A DNA stretch of 64,000 bases, taken from assembly GCA_019637555.1 (NCBI GenBank), contig JAHBVK010000011.1:1-64000 (forward strand), given 5' to 3'. The notes under the pieces are model-generated. The model saw nothing but the letters and a program-made list of their open reading frames with translations, was not told the DNA's origin and did not search any database. Position numbers and translations under genes: made by a program. This document shows, piece after piece, positions 46,836-55,831 of the stretch; position 1 is the first letter of the stretch; every line of letters begins with the position of its first letter. This DNA comes from Anaerolineae bacterium (GTDB taxonomy: Bacteria > Chloroflexota > Anaerolineae > Aggregatilineales > UBA2796).

Positions 46836-47031
46836 GTTTGTCGGGAATTAACCAATATTTGAGTCAGATCAATAACTTCAGTTTTCACGGCACATGAGCG
46901 AAAGAAGTCTATAGTGCGCGCCGCGCTGTGGAGATTATGCCTGATTATTGGCGGTTGAGCACGTCATCGGCTGGAGTGGCTGGCTTGAGTAGGTACAATC
47001 AGCCGGGAATGAACCGCGCGTTGACACGATG

Positions 47032-47051
47032 TAGCCCATCGAAACGGGCTA
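47032..47051. repeat. Type-B palindrome
   Basis: TAGCCCATCGAAACGGGCTA, introduced by GATG and followed by AAAG, has the same TGTAG-CC...GGCTA frame as the B dyads at 6323-6349 and 8475-8494, as a lone copy in the 46836-47090 gap. Confidence 0.5.
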
Positions 47052-47090
47052 AAGGGGTAGTGAGCGAGCTTGCGAACAAAGAGAATAAGG

Positions 47091-47369
47091 TTAGTGACTC
47101 TGCCACCACAAAAACGCGACATCAAGGACGATTGCCACCGACCAGAAGCCCATGATCAGCATGGGTCTACGCAAAAAGCAGCGACTTCGCGTAATGCCCA
47201 ACATCACTGCTCTGCCATAGAGGATGATGGCGAGGCTGGCGACCACCAAGATAAAAATCGGTGGCGTAAGCAGCCACACCAGCAATCCGGTAGTCCCCAT
47301 TTTGCAGAAGATGAAGGCAAATCGTTCGTATTTTTCGGCGGTGGTCAATGCTGATGACGGGTTGACCAT
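47091..47369 (-). CDS. Small two-helix membrane protein after the radical SAM gene
   Basis: 92 residues from the ATG at 47369 (AAGG 7 nt upstream). Two or three hydrophobic segments (about 27-50 and 70-86) separated by a basic loop. It starts 16 nt after the radical SAM gene's stop, in the same direction. I recognise no family. Confidence 0.6.
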   Translation of the reverse strand: MVNPSSALTTAEKYERFAFIFCKMGTTGLLVWLLTPPIFILVVASLAIILYGRAVMLGITRSRCFLRRPMLIMGFWSVAIVLDVAFLWWQSH

Positions 47370-47385
47370 TTCCAAGCCTTTCAGT

Positions 47386-48942
47386 TCAGTTCTTGGTGAT
47401 GCGATTCAACGGGATGACCTGCGTAATTGGTTGCTGTCCGGCGGACGTAATCTGACGAAGTTCGCTGAATAACTGCCGTGCACAGAACGGCACACGCACT
47501 GGATTACTGCCGCTATCCGTCGAAGCAACATGGACACAGCATTGTTGTAGGCGTTCCACATTCAACGTCCACGCATCCATAAAGGATTTGATGGTCAATC
47601 GTTTGATGCGCTTCAAGACCAAATCCTGTGGACTTTCGCGGCGCATCACCACCGCCGCCAACTGCTGTACGAAATTATTCAGCCCGATGTCACAATTTTC
47701 GCATAGGTTGAGCACGTAATCGAGCAGTTCGGGGCGCGTCACCGTCGTTGTTTCGCTCATCATGCCGACCAGAGCCACCCGAATCGCTTCGTTCGCGCCC
47801 GCATAGACCACCGTATTTGCTGCCAACCCTAAATTGGCTCTCACGCGATCCAGACCGAGCAGTTTAGGGATCGAGTTCAACTGTCCTTCATCGCCACGCA
47901 CGAAATACGTGATCGAGCAGCAATCAGGATGGCTGCACGGCAAAGCGATGAAATCTTCGCGCCCGACTGCGCCTTGCGTTTGTGCGTCCAGTCGCCTGAT
48001 CACGCCAGTGGTGGTGACGCGGTTCATCGGGTCAATTGGGTTTGCGCGACCAGAACCAAAAATGGGTTGGAAGGAAACGCCAGCGATGTAATCGGTGTCG
48101 AAGGCGTACTGCACCACCTCGCCCACCTGATCATCATTGATGCCCTCCGCAACCGTCATCACCAACGTCGTGTAAATGTGAGCGTCGCACAGGCGCTGAA
48201 TTGCTGCCGCCTTGATCTCGCGCAGGTCTTCGCCACGATGATAGAGGTGCGTACCAAGCGAAAAGCCGTCAAATTGCAGGTAGATTTCAACGCGGTTGCG
48301 GAGTTTGCTCAGGGCTGCCAAAAGTCGATCATCTTTGGCAATGCGAATGCCGTTGGTGTTCAGCACCACGCGCGTCACGTTACGATCCGTCGCCCCTTTG
48401 ATGATCTCAATCAAGTCGGGATGCACCGTTGGCTCTCCACCACTGAGCATCAGCACATCCAACCGACCACCTTCGCGCTCGATGGCAGTTTCTAGAGAAC
48501 GCATAATGTGGTCGTAGCGCACATATTTATTAATACCCGTACCGCTGGCAGCAAAGCAGGTGGGGCAGTTCAGGTTACAAGCCTCCGTAATGTCAAGCAG
48601 CAAAATACAACTGTGCTGCGTCTGAAGATCGCCTAGACCATGCACGTAATTTAAGGGGATCGGCAGCGCGTTGTTCGGCACATCGGGGATGATCTGTTTG
48701 GTGGGGACGCGCCACTGCTGGAGGAAGTTCCACAGTTCGTAATCTTCTTCATACAAGCTGATCACTTCGCCGTGTCCACGCTGACAGTGGCGCTTGATAT
48801 AGACCTTGCCATCCATCAAGATCAAGGTTCCCTGCAACACATCCTTTTGATAGTCGATGTGACGATCAGGGTCTTCCTGAAAGCATTTGCCACAAACGGT
48901 CAAGACCATGCGAAGCGGCGTATAGGGGCGAAGTGGCAACAT
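47386..48942 (-). CDS. Radical SAM enzyme of the Tes-like (tetraether lipid synthase) type
   Basis: 518 residues. An N-terminal C17/C20...C53 zinc- or cluster-type region precedes the radical SAM core with C122, C126 and C129 (CNLNCPTC) and the SGGEPT motif (168-173). The C-terminal part has further cysteines (C336, C341/C342 in PCSHPDCC; C414, C417; C468/C469 in QQCCVH; C487 in PFC) together with FMDAW, the pattern of archaeal tetraether lipid synthase and bacterial homologues proposed to make membrane-spanning lipids. GAGGAG lies 10 nt before the ATG at 48942. It lies downstream of an Lgt-like gene and two membrane-protein paralogues. Confidence 0.8.
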   Translation of the reverse strand: MLPLRPYTPLRMVLTVCGKCFQEDPDRHIDYQKDVLQGTLILMDGKVYIKRHCQRGHGEVISLYEEDYELWNFLQQWRVPTKQIIPDVPNNALPIPLNYVHGLGDLQTQHSCILLLDITEACNLNCPTCFAASGTGINKYVRYDHIMRSLETAIEREGGRLDVLMLSGGEPTVHPDLIEIIKGATDRNVTRVVLNTNGIRIAKDDRLLAALSKLRNRVEIYLQFDGFSLGTHLYHRGEDLREIKAAAIQRLCDAHIYTTLVMTVAEGINDDQVGEVVQYAFDTDYIAGVSFQPIFGSGRANPIDPMNRVTTTGVIRRLDAQTQGAVGREDFIALPCSHPDCCSITYFVRGDEGQLNSIPKLLGLDRVRANLGLAANTVVYAGANEAIRVALVGMMSETTTVTRPELLDYVLNLCENCDIGLNNFVQQLAAVVMRRESPQDLVLKRIKRLTIKSFMDAWTLNVERLQQCCVHVASTDSGSNPVRVPFCARQLFSELRQITSAGQQPITQVIPLNRITKN

Positions 48943-49049
48943 TTGCTGGCTCTCCTCTGGAATTATTGCTACGTTCGAGTTCGGTTGATCTCAGTGACTA
49001 AAGTAATGACGAGTGGAATTCGTTCGATTGTTGTAGGTGCTGGAATTCA

Positions 49050-49571
49050 CTAGTGGAAGCGGACACCCCCCACCATACAACTTCCCAGCACGATAAATAC
49101 CAGAGCAAAAGTCACGGCGCAGCCTAACGCCAAGAGGCGTGTCGAACTCCATCCTCGTGTACGTAGAAACGCGGCAACTAGGAAAACGCCAATTATGAGG
49201 ACAACGAATAAAAGATTGATGCGGTCTTGGAACAACACATTTTCTGCATTGTAGCGTTCTCTGAAGTCCATGCCCGCAAAGCGCGAGTTTATGACGGCTG
49301 TATATCCTAGAAATAGCAGAATGGCGGGGATTGTCGCCCATCCCAATATGGTCAACATCATGCCGCAGCCGAAATTTTCCCCCGCTTGTTTTCGTACTGT
49401 CCCTCCCGAACCATCGTGATCCGCCTCAACAACAAGCGCTGCCCAACCACGCCGGATCGCTTCTTTGGAATACCCAAATTTGAGCAATTGGGCTGTGATC
49501 GCCTCACGAGTATAGGTAGAGCGATTTTCCGTTATGTAATTTTCGATATAGTCTTGATCATCTTGATTCAT
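49050..49571 (-). CDS. Three-helix membrane protein, paralogue A
   Basis: 173 residues from the ATG at 49571 (AAAGGA 8 nt upstream). The N-terminal 55 residues form a helical domain (YIENYITENRSTYTREAITAQLLKFGYSKEAI...) that matches the same region of the gene at 49686 in pattern; about three hydrophobic helices follow. The pair and the radical SAM and Lgt-like neighbours form one unit. The function is unknown. Confidence 0.72.
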   Translation of the reverse strand: MNQDDQDYIENYITENRSTYTREAITAQLLKFGYSKEAIRRGWAALVVEADHDGSGGTVRKQAGENFGCGMMLTILGWATIPAILLFLGYTAVINSRFAGMDFRERYNAENVLFQDRINLLFVVLIIGVFLVAAFLRTRGWSSTRLLALGCAVTFALVFIVLGSCMVGGVRFH

Positions 49572-49685
49572 CGCAACGTCCTTTCCAGGTTCCCTCCTTG
49601 CGCTACTGCACAATTGGAGAGTTACTGTGTATCATCAAAACTAGGGTTCCCTGCAATTACATCCTTACTCTCAACAGCGCAAGCG

Positions 49686-50216
49686 CTAGGATCGTGGGAA
49701 GGTAAAGCACGTCCCTAAGATGATGAACACCCACGCAAAATTAACGATTAGAAAAAGACCCAGAATTCTGCCGCGAGTCCAACCCCGCCGGACAAGGGGA
49801 ATGACGGCGATCAGGAAGCCAATTTCAGTGATGGCGAACAGCAGATTGATCGGTTGTGCGTAGCGGTAGAATAATGAGCCTGAGCTGGAGTAATGCCCGT
49901 CCGGACCCACAAAAGCGTTGGTAACGAGCAGCAGGCAGGCAGGCACGATCAACATTAGGATCAAAACGATGAACGTCAAAGCTATAGAAAAGGCTAGTTT
50001 CCCTCGTTTGGGGACCGGAACCTGTTGGGCTTCAACTTCTCGTCTATACGCCCAATCGGGTTCCACCTTCTTGATAACGGCAGCCCATGCCGTTTCGATA
50101 GCACTCCGACTGAACCCGCTGCGTAACAAATTATCCTCGATAGCTTTGCGGTTATAGGTGCGATAGTTAGCGCGAATATAGGCTTCGATCTTGGCTTGTT
50201 CGGCTTCTTCGGTCAT
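49686..50216 (-). CDS. Three-helix membrane protein, paralogue B
   Basis: 176 residues, with an N-terminal helical domain (KIEAYIRANYRTYNRKAIEDNLLRSGFSRSAIETAWAAV) and three hydrophobic helices, the same layout as the gene at 49050. It overlaps the Lgt-like gene stop by 4 nt (ATGA), so the two are translated together. Function unknown. Confidence 0.75.
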   Translation of the reverse strand: MTEEAEQAKIEAYIRANYRTYNRKAIEDNLLRSGFSRSAIETAWAAVIKKVEPDWAYRREVEAQQVPVPKRGKLAFSIALTFIVLILMLIVPACLLLVTNAFVGPDGHYSSSGSLFYRYAQPINLLFAITEIGFLIAVIPLVRRGWTRGRILGLFLIVNFAWVFIILGTCFTFPRS

Positions 50217-51073
50217 GAGAGCTTCCTCGCCTGTTCGGGTTGTACGATCATTTGATCCGGCACATTGTCAAACGAATAAGCAAGTGGCGGCGCTGGCATT
50301 CGATAAACACCGCTGCGCCACTGCCTGATGAAGTAATAAATGAGCAGTGCCAAACACGGGATCAGGACGACTTGCGGACCCGTAAGCCCCCACAGTTGTT
50401 CCGTGTTGCCGCGCACAAACTCGACGAAGAAGCGGAAAATGCCAGCCGCCAACAGGTAAATTTTCAGCGTCTCGCCTTGCACGATGACTCTATGCCTCAA
50501 TCGCAAAATCAACGCAAAAGCGATCAGGTTGAAGATGATCTCGTAGACCATGCTGGGATGCATCGGCTGCGTGCAGTAAGGACAATACTGAAATTGGCTA
50601 ATGGCATCGGCGCTGACGGTCATGCCCCACGGCAGATCAGTGGGCTTGCCCAGCGGTAGCTCGGAGAGGAAGCAGCCGATTCGCCCGATAGCCGTCGCCA
50701 GCGCGATCGCCGCCGCGTAACAATCGCCAGTGGATTTGGTGTAGTGCAAATAGCGTTTGCTGAGCACAATCCCCACATAGCCGCCGACGATCCCGCCGAT
50801 TATGGTCTTGCCACTGTGCGCCACAAAATAGCTGAAGGGGACATCATCGAAGGTCGAATAGTACGCCGGATGCTCCCACGCGGTCAGCAGCCTACAGCCA
50901 ACGCCAGCGCCAAAAACGGCGGCAATCGAAATCCAGAAGATGCGCCATTCCAGCATGTCGCGCTTGTGCAGCTCATGGTAGTACAGCGCCAAGCCAACTA
51001 ACAGCCCGATAACAGTGAAAAAATCGTGGGTATAGATAATGACTGGTCCGTTCTCGTAAAGAATGGGCAGCAA
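50213..51073 (-). CDS. Diverged prolipoprotein diacylglyceryl transferase-like protein
   Basis: Polytopic membrane protein of 286 residues from the TTG at 51073 (AGGAG 6 nt upstream; a TTG at 51079 overlaps the ribosome site). Lgt features kept: HSGKTIIGGIVGG, GRIG, HPSMVYE and FVEFVRG. At the Lgt signature, normally GRxGNFINGE, it reads GRIGCFLSEL, so the conserved Asn, second Asn and Glu are changed. It may transfer a diacylglyceryl group to a substrate other than prolipoproteins. It heads a unit with two membrane paralogues and the radical SAM gene. Confidence 0.82.
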   Translation of the reverse strand: MLPILYENGPVIIYTHDFFTVIGLLVGLALYYHELHKRDMLEWRIFWISIAAVFGAGVGCRLLTAWEHPAYYSTFDDVPFSYFVAHSGKTIIGGIVGGYVGIVLSKRYLHYTKSTGDCYAAAIALATAIGRIGCFLSELPLGKPTDLPWGMTVSADAISQFQYCPYCTQPMHPSMVYEIIFNLIAFALILRLRHRVIVQGETLKIYLLAAGIFRFFVEFVRGNTEQLWGLTGPQVVLIPCLALLIYYFIRQWRSGVYRMPAPPLAYSFDNVPDQMIVQPEQARKLS

Positions 51074-51257
51074 AATCAACTCCTAGCGAGCATATATTAG
51101 TTAGTGCGGTCAAGTCTCAGCGCACCTATTATGCACCACAACAGTATATCTAACAATATTTTATCTTTGTCACTTTGGCTATTTGCGTAACGCGGTGATG
51201 AAACCGTATTGCGGGCGTAGTGTCGAAGTACAGCGTGGTGAGGGCGTGTAGATCGAA

Positions 51258-51294
51258 CTAGGGTGGCTTGAATATTATTTTCAAGCCACCCTAG
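51258..51294. terminator. Perfect 15-bp hairpin
   Basis: CTAGGGTGGCTTGAA (51258-51272) and its reverse complement (51280-51294) with a 7-nt loop. No T-tract follows on the minus strand, where it would lie after the dehydrogenase gene. In the 51080-51355 gap no gene is seen. Confidence 0.55.
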
Positions 51295-51355
51295 ATCACA
51301 TCATACTCAATAATCACGACGGGTTATCGAGACTGCGGACAGTGCGTCATTATAC

Positions 51356-52432
51356 TTATCGCAGCGTTTCCCAGACTTCCATCTTGCTGCTGACTCGGCG
51401 GATCACCTCGTCGGTGAATTCGGTGGTGCTGGCGTGTCCACCGAGATCGGCAGTCTTGACGCCCTGATGCACCGCTTCTAAGGTGCTCTCATAGATCGCG
51501 CGGCTGGCACGCTGTGCCAATGGTTCTTCGATATGCGAGAGCAGCGCTGCGCCCGCCAGAATCATCGCCATCGGATTCGCCACATTCTTGCCCTGCAAAC
51601 TTGGGGCTGTGCCGTGCGGCGCTTCGGTGACGACGACCTTGACTTTGAAATCATCGGACAGCGCCAGAATCTGCGACTCCGCACCCGCGATGCTGCCGTA
51701 CATCTTCAGTACCAGATCGCTCATCACATCGCCGTCGCGGTTAAGCGTGGGGATCACCAGCGCTTCTCCCGATGCATCCAGCAGCAGTGCATAAGTCGCA
51801 TCGATCAACTGTGGATCGTACTGCACGGCAGGATAACGCTTGGCGGCGGCATCGAGTTCTTCTTTGAACATCCCTTCATAGGTGGGGCTGACGGTGAACT
51901 TGGGACCACCGAACACCTTCGCGCCCGTTTTTGCAGCATGACGGAAGGCGTATTCCGCCACCATGCGGCAGGTGCGGCGCGAGAGCTTCTCGGTACGGTA
52001 GGACATCTCATCCAAGCCTTCACCTTCGCGCCACTCTTTGGCGTTGTAAGCATCGTCAACCGCCATACGGATTACTGCGATGGGGGCATGGACGCCGCCG
52101 AAGGGACGCACCGAGGGGATACGCCGCCCCGTGCGCAAGATGATCTGCCCGCCGATTGCTTCGCGCAGGATGGCGTTAGGGCTGCCCACATCGCCCTTTT
52201 GTTCCGGCGTGATCGTCGCCGCTTTGATGCCTAAGCCATGCTGATTCAGCGATGCCGCGGCGTCCAGCACTACTTGATTCTTGGTCTCGCGACGGTTCTC
52301 TAACGAGAGATCGAAAGTTACGAATTCAAGTTCGGTGCGGATTACGCTGCCGGAGAGCACGCGCAGTGATTCATCTAGCAGTTCCTGCCCGGTCTGGTCG
52401 CCCTTGAGGACGACGACGGTTCGTTTGGTCAA
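51356..52432 (-). CDS. Isocitrate/isopropylmalate dehydrogenase-family protein
   Basis: 358 residues of the beta-decarboxylating dehydrogenase family. Signature parts are VVLKGDQTGQELL at the N-terminus, NRDGDVMSDLVLKMYGSIAGAESQ (metal Asp residues) and EAPHGTAP...NVANPMAMI. The residues do not decide between isocitrate, isopropylmalate and related substrates; the ITPEQKGDVGSPNAILRE segment is closer to isocitrate-type proteins. The TTG start overlaps the stop of the response-regulator gene by 4 nt. Confidence 0.85.
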   Translation of the reverse strand: MTKRTVVVLKGDQTGQELLDESLRVLSGSVIRTELEFVTFDLSLENRRETKNQVVLDAAASLNQHGLGIKAATITPEQKGDVGSPNAILREAIGGQIILRTGRRIPSVRPFGGVHAPIAVIRMAVDDAYNAKEWREGEGLDEMSYRTEKLSRRTCRMVAEYAFRHAAKTGAKVFGGPKFTVSPTYEGMFKEELDAAAKRYPAVQYDPQLIDATYALLLDASGEALVIPTLNRDGDVMSDLVLKMYGSIAGAESQILALSDDFKVKVVVTEAPHGTAPSLQGKNVANPMAMILAGAALLSHIEEPLAQRASRAIYESTLEAVHQGVKTADLGGHASTTEFTDEVIRRVSSKMEVWETLR

Positions 52433-53181
52433 GATGCCTGTGTTCCTTTCTCGGCACTGGATTTCAAAGGTGCAGTTTTTGGTGTCGGCGACGCTGCTGG
52501 ACTCGGCGCGATTGGCGCGGTGGGAGCAATCGGCGCGGCAGGCGGTGGCGGTAACGGTGTAGTTGGAGTGGCTATCGCAGGCGTAGTCGCCGCCGTAGCC
52601 GCCGTAGTTGTAGCGGTGGCAGTGGCAGTGGCAGTACTCCCGTTAGGCGACAGAGTCGCAGCTTGAGGCACTACTGCGCTACCACTCAAAGATGCGGTCT
52701 GATTCATTAATGGTTTAGTCTTTAAGGTCGCCGTATCGCGTTCACGAGTCCCCGGTGGAGGAGTTAGCACGGCGGTTTGCTTTTTCTTGGGGGGGCGCAG
52801 TTGCAGTACAGTCTCAATCGTATCGATCAGCCGTGCCATGCTCACCGGCTTGAACAGCGTCAGATCAGCGCCTGACTCCTTGAAGCGATCCTCGAAGTCC
52901 AGCGCCGAGTACGCCGTCACGAAGATGATCGGCAGCGTCTTGGTGGCGGGATGCAGGCGCATCATTTTGCATAATGTGAAGCCATCAAGGTAAGGCATCA
53001 TCACGTCTAGCAGAACGCAGGCGGGGCGCTCCATCTCTGCGATGGTGATGGCATCCACCGAGTTCAGCACCGTGACCGGCTCAAAGCCGCTCATTTCGAG
53101 GATGGCGCGAAAGAGATCGAGCGTCTCTACTTCATCATCCACGACGAGGATTTTCTTGTTGATGGACATGACACTACTCAT
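52429..53181 (-). CDS. Response regulator with long Pro/Ala/Thr tail
   Basis: 250 residues. The receiver domain (about 8-130) has VVDDE, phospho-acceptor Asp in LLDVMMP, TAY and the Lys in FKPVS. The following 120 residues are of low complexity (Thr/Ala/Pro), with no DNA-binding or enzymatic output. It is translationally coupled to the dehydrogenase downstream. An ATG at 53169 is an alternative start. Confidence 0.88.
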   Translation of the reverse strand: MSSVMSINKKILVVDDEVETLDLFRAILEMSGFEPVTVLNSVDAITIAEMERPACVLLDVMMPYLDGFTLCKMMRLHPATKTLPIIFVTAYSALDFEDRFKESGADLTLFKPVSMARLIDTIETVLQLRPPKKKQTAVLTPPPGTRERDTATLKTKPLMNQTASLSGSAVVPQAATLSPNGSTATATATATTTAATAATTPAIATPTTPLPPPPAAPIAPTAPIAPSPAASPTPKTAPLKSSAEKGTQAS

Positions 53182-53187
53182 AGCGGT

Positions 53188-53586
53188 CTACCATAGTCCT
53201 AGTATCAGCGCGGGGTTGAGGATCACGTTGCGCTGTGCGGTCGAGATGGCGGCTAGTGCGGAAAAGATGGCAATACCAGCAAAGATCGCCGCCGCTTGGC
53301 GATCATCGCGTCCGCGCAGCAGGGCGAACGTGCCCGGCAGCACGATGATGAAGTAAATTTGATATAGCCAGAACACGGTGCGGTATTCAGCGCCGCCAAC
53401 CGCCCGAATAATTCCAAGAAGCAGCTCGATAGCGGGCAGCACAGGGGCAAGCCACATGGCACCCCAGAAATTGCCGCTGAGGGGCAGATCGCGCAGGTAT
53501 AGGATGCCTGCCCAGATACCCAGCGCAAAGCAGTACAGCACGTAAGTGGAGTTGATAATTGCGGAGATCGGCGCGAGATCAGGCAT
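53188..53586 (-). CDS. Four-helix hypothetical membrane protein
   Basis: 132 residues with four hydrophobic helices and a short cytoplasmic RGRDDRQ loop. It lies 6 bp upstream of the response-regulator gene in the same direction, so it is the first gene of that unit. I recognise no family. Confidence 0.65.
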   Translation of the reverse strand: MPDLAPISAIINSTYVLYCFALGIWAGILYLRDLPLSGNFWGAMWLAPVLPAIELLLGIIRAVGGAEYRTVFWLYQIYFIIVLPGTFALLRGRDDRQAAAIFAGIAIFSALAAISTAQRNVILNPALILGLW

Positions 53587-53740
53587 AAAAGGTTGTTGTA
53601 CTCAGGTGTTGCATTAATGGGTCACATTATAGCACTACCTGCGTCGGTCTCATGTCTACGTTGTGTTCTCGTTGGTAGAAAATTCACGAATGAATCGTGG
53701 TGTAGGTGAGCAGAATACCGTTTGTATGGATCAGTAAGCC

Positions 53741-53785
53741 AGTGCTGATCCCCGCTTGCCATTGGGGTGAGTAGGAATCAGCACT
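53741..53785. terminator. Nested hairpin after the secreted-protein gene
   Basis: AGTGCTGAT (53741-53749) and ATCAGCACT (53777-53785) flank an inner CCCC/GGGG hairpin. On the minus strand it follows the stop of the gene at 53800 by 14 bp; no T-tract is seen. Confidence 0.45.
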
Positions 53786-53799
53786 AATAAGTTGACTGA

Positions 53800-55611
53800 C
53801 TACAGCGAACGGAACGATCCGGCAATCGCCAGCAGCACATCACGCGGAACGACTGTCCCCACATCTGCGCCATTGGTGATCAGCGTGTACATGCCGCCCA
53901 TGACCGGACGAATATCTACGCGGAAAATCTGCTGATTTAGAGCATCGGTGGTTTCAATGATCGTCAGCAAAGTATCACCGACAAAGGCTTGCTCCACCTT
54001 GTACTCGGTATTAATCCCCAAACCTTCGCCGGACATGAAAGTGAGATCCATCCAGAACGAGGGCGGGAAGATTGCCAACGGCACGGGACGCAGTACCGAG
54101 ATTACCACCCGCTTACTGCCCTCCTGAAAGATTAGATTGCTGGTGCTGCCCGTGATGCTGGCTAATCCGCCGAGGATCGAATCGTTGCTTGCTTCGTTGT
54201 TCGTTACCGTCCAGTTGCCCGCCGGATAATTGAACGAGTAGCCACCTTGAGGACTGCTGAAGGTCAGCGGCAGCGCCACATCCAGCTTCAACGTCGGCGC
54301 ATCTGAGTCGGCACGCTGCGGTGGCAGCCCGATGGCGGCGCGTTGTTTGTTCGTCAGCAGCGGGAAGCCCGAACTGGACATCGAATCGATGGTGTCGATA
54401 ATGTCGAACTGGTTAATCGTCTTGATGCCACCTTTGGTCTTGGCGCGCACCGAGAACACGACGGAACCATCTTCCAGTTCCTTTATCATCGCATCGTAGT
54501 TGTCGTTGATCAATGCCTGATGCCAGTACGTCTCCGCCAGCACCATTTGCTTGAACGCAGGCTTAAGGTTGCGACCTTCCGGCACATATTTACGGAACAG
54601 CGCCGTAGCAATATCTGGCATTGTCGCGCCAAGCTGCTGCTGGATCACTTCTTCAGGAGTCAGGCGCACGAAGAAGGAGATGAAATCACCAGTCGTGGCG
54701 CTGTTCGGCAGCTTAAATCCACCACTGTTTACCAGCGCATTGAGCAGTGCGGGCTTGTTACCGATTAACAGCATGTTATCGGCGGGACGTTCGACCATTG
54801 CTAAATGGCGCGTGTAGATGAATGCCCAGCCATCCTTGATGTAGAGGAAGCTATCTAGCGACTTGATCAACTTGCCAGAGAGCGTCGCCGCGTTGGGGAA
54901 GTTGCCCAGATCGGTATCGCTGACCACATCGGGCGCGCTGGCGACCAGACGCAGACTGCCCGTGACGTTGACCTTTTCCTGTGCGGAGATTCCACTGAAA
55001 TGACCGAACAGCAGAACATAATCACCTGTGTCCGGCAGCGTCCCTTCCAGCTTGATCGGCTTGTCCACATCGTGAACACCCGTCGTCAACCGCCGACCAG
55101 CAGGGCTAAATAAGGAGATGCCATAGCGCCCCACCGAACGCATCGGACGATCCATCTCAATGCTGACCAGATCGCCCGCCTTGCCGGAGAACTTGAACGC
55201 GAATCGCCGCGCGTTCGGAGTAAAGGTCACATCTAGAGCGTCGTTGAGGTTCAGCGCTTTGGGGGCAGGGACTTTATCCTCTGGCGTGACCGTATCCTTA
55301 CGGATCAACTGTACTTTTTTGCACGAGGCGTCGGGATTCTTGCCAAAATCATTCAACAACAGCCACACGTTATCGTTGTTAACTACCCGTCCCCACAACG
55401 CGCCGTCAATATCCTCCACGATCTGATTGACGCTCCAACGTCCCGTCAATCCCGGTTTGATCTGTGCCGCCATCCTTGATGGCGCAGCGGCGAAATAGCT
55501 GGCTTCGTTCAGCCTCAGTGTACACGTCGCCTGTGCTTGCGCCACCGTTGGCGGTAGTGTGCCTAGGAACAAGGCAAAGCATAGAGTGGCGAGTAAAACT
55601 GCTCGTCGCAT
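53800..55611 (-). CDS. Secreted multidomain beta-rich protein
   Basis: 603 residues from the ATG at 55611 (AAAGGA 11 nt upstream). A signal peptide ends near AQAQA. Then come an SH3-like segment (residues about 30-90), a pre-peptidase-type beta sandwich (about 115-225; FKFSGKAGDLVSIEMDR, LPDTGDYVLLFG), a middle alpha/beta part and a C-terminal PsbP-like strand set (YSFNYPAGNWTVTNN). It has no evident catalytic motif. Monocistronic. Confidence 0.72.
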   Translation of the reverse strand: MRRAVLLATLCFALFLGTLPPTVAQAQATCTLRLNEASYFAAAPSRMAAQIKPGLTGRWSVNQIVEDIDGALWGRVVNNDNVWLLLNDFGKNPDASCKKVQLIRKDTVTPEDKVPAPKALNLNDALDVTFTPNARRFAFKFSGKAGDLVSIEMDRPMRSVGRYGISLFSPAGRRLTTGVHDVDKPIKLEGTLPDTGDYVLLFGHFSGISAQEKVNVTGSLRLVASAPDVVSDTDLGNFPNAATLSGKLIKSLDSFLYIKDGWAFIYTRHLAMVERPADNMLLIGNKPALLNALVNSGGFKLPNSATTGDFISFFVRLTPEEVIQQQLGATMPDIATALFRKYVPEGRNLKPAFKQMVLAETYWHQALINDNYDAMIKELEDGSVVFSVRAKTKGGIKTINQFDIIDTIDSMSSSGFPLLTNKQRAAIGLPPQRADSDAPTLKLDVALPLTFSSPQGGYSFNYPAGNWTVTNNEASNDSILGGLASITGSTSNLIFQEGSKRVVISVLRPVPLAIFPPSFWMDLTFMSGEGLGINTEYKVEQAFVGDTLLTIIETTDALNQQIFRVDIRPVMGGMYTLITNGADVGTVVPRDVLLAIAGSFRSL

Positions 55612-55831
55612 CAACAATATATTCCTTTCAACTTGCTCAGTTACCGATGGATGCGGCAATTCTAAACGTGGTTTCAGTAATAAGGGATCACAATGCCATT
55701 TTCTCAGTCGTTTTTATACGGTTTTCAGCAATATTTTAATCCAGTGTGCCACGCTAACTGATTTATGGGTTCAAGCTCAACGCCTGATGTAGAATTGAGG
55801 CGCTATTGGATTTACGAGAATCGAGCTTTCC

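Noticed and set aside
48296-48517. Plus-strand ORFs opposite the radical SAM gene
   Set aside because: They are complementary to conserved cysteine and SAM motifs on the other strand, so the minus-strand gene is the real one.
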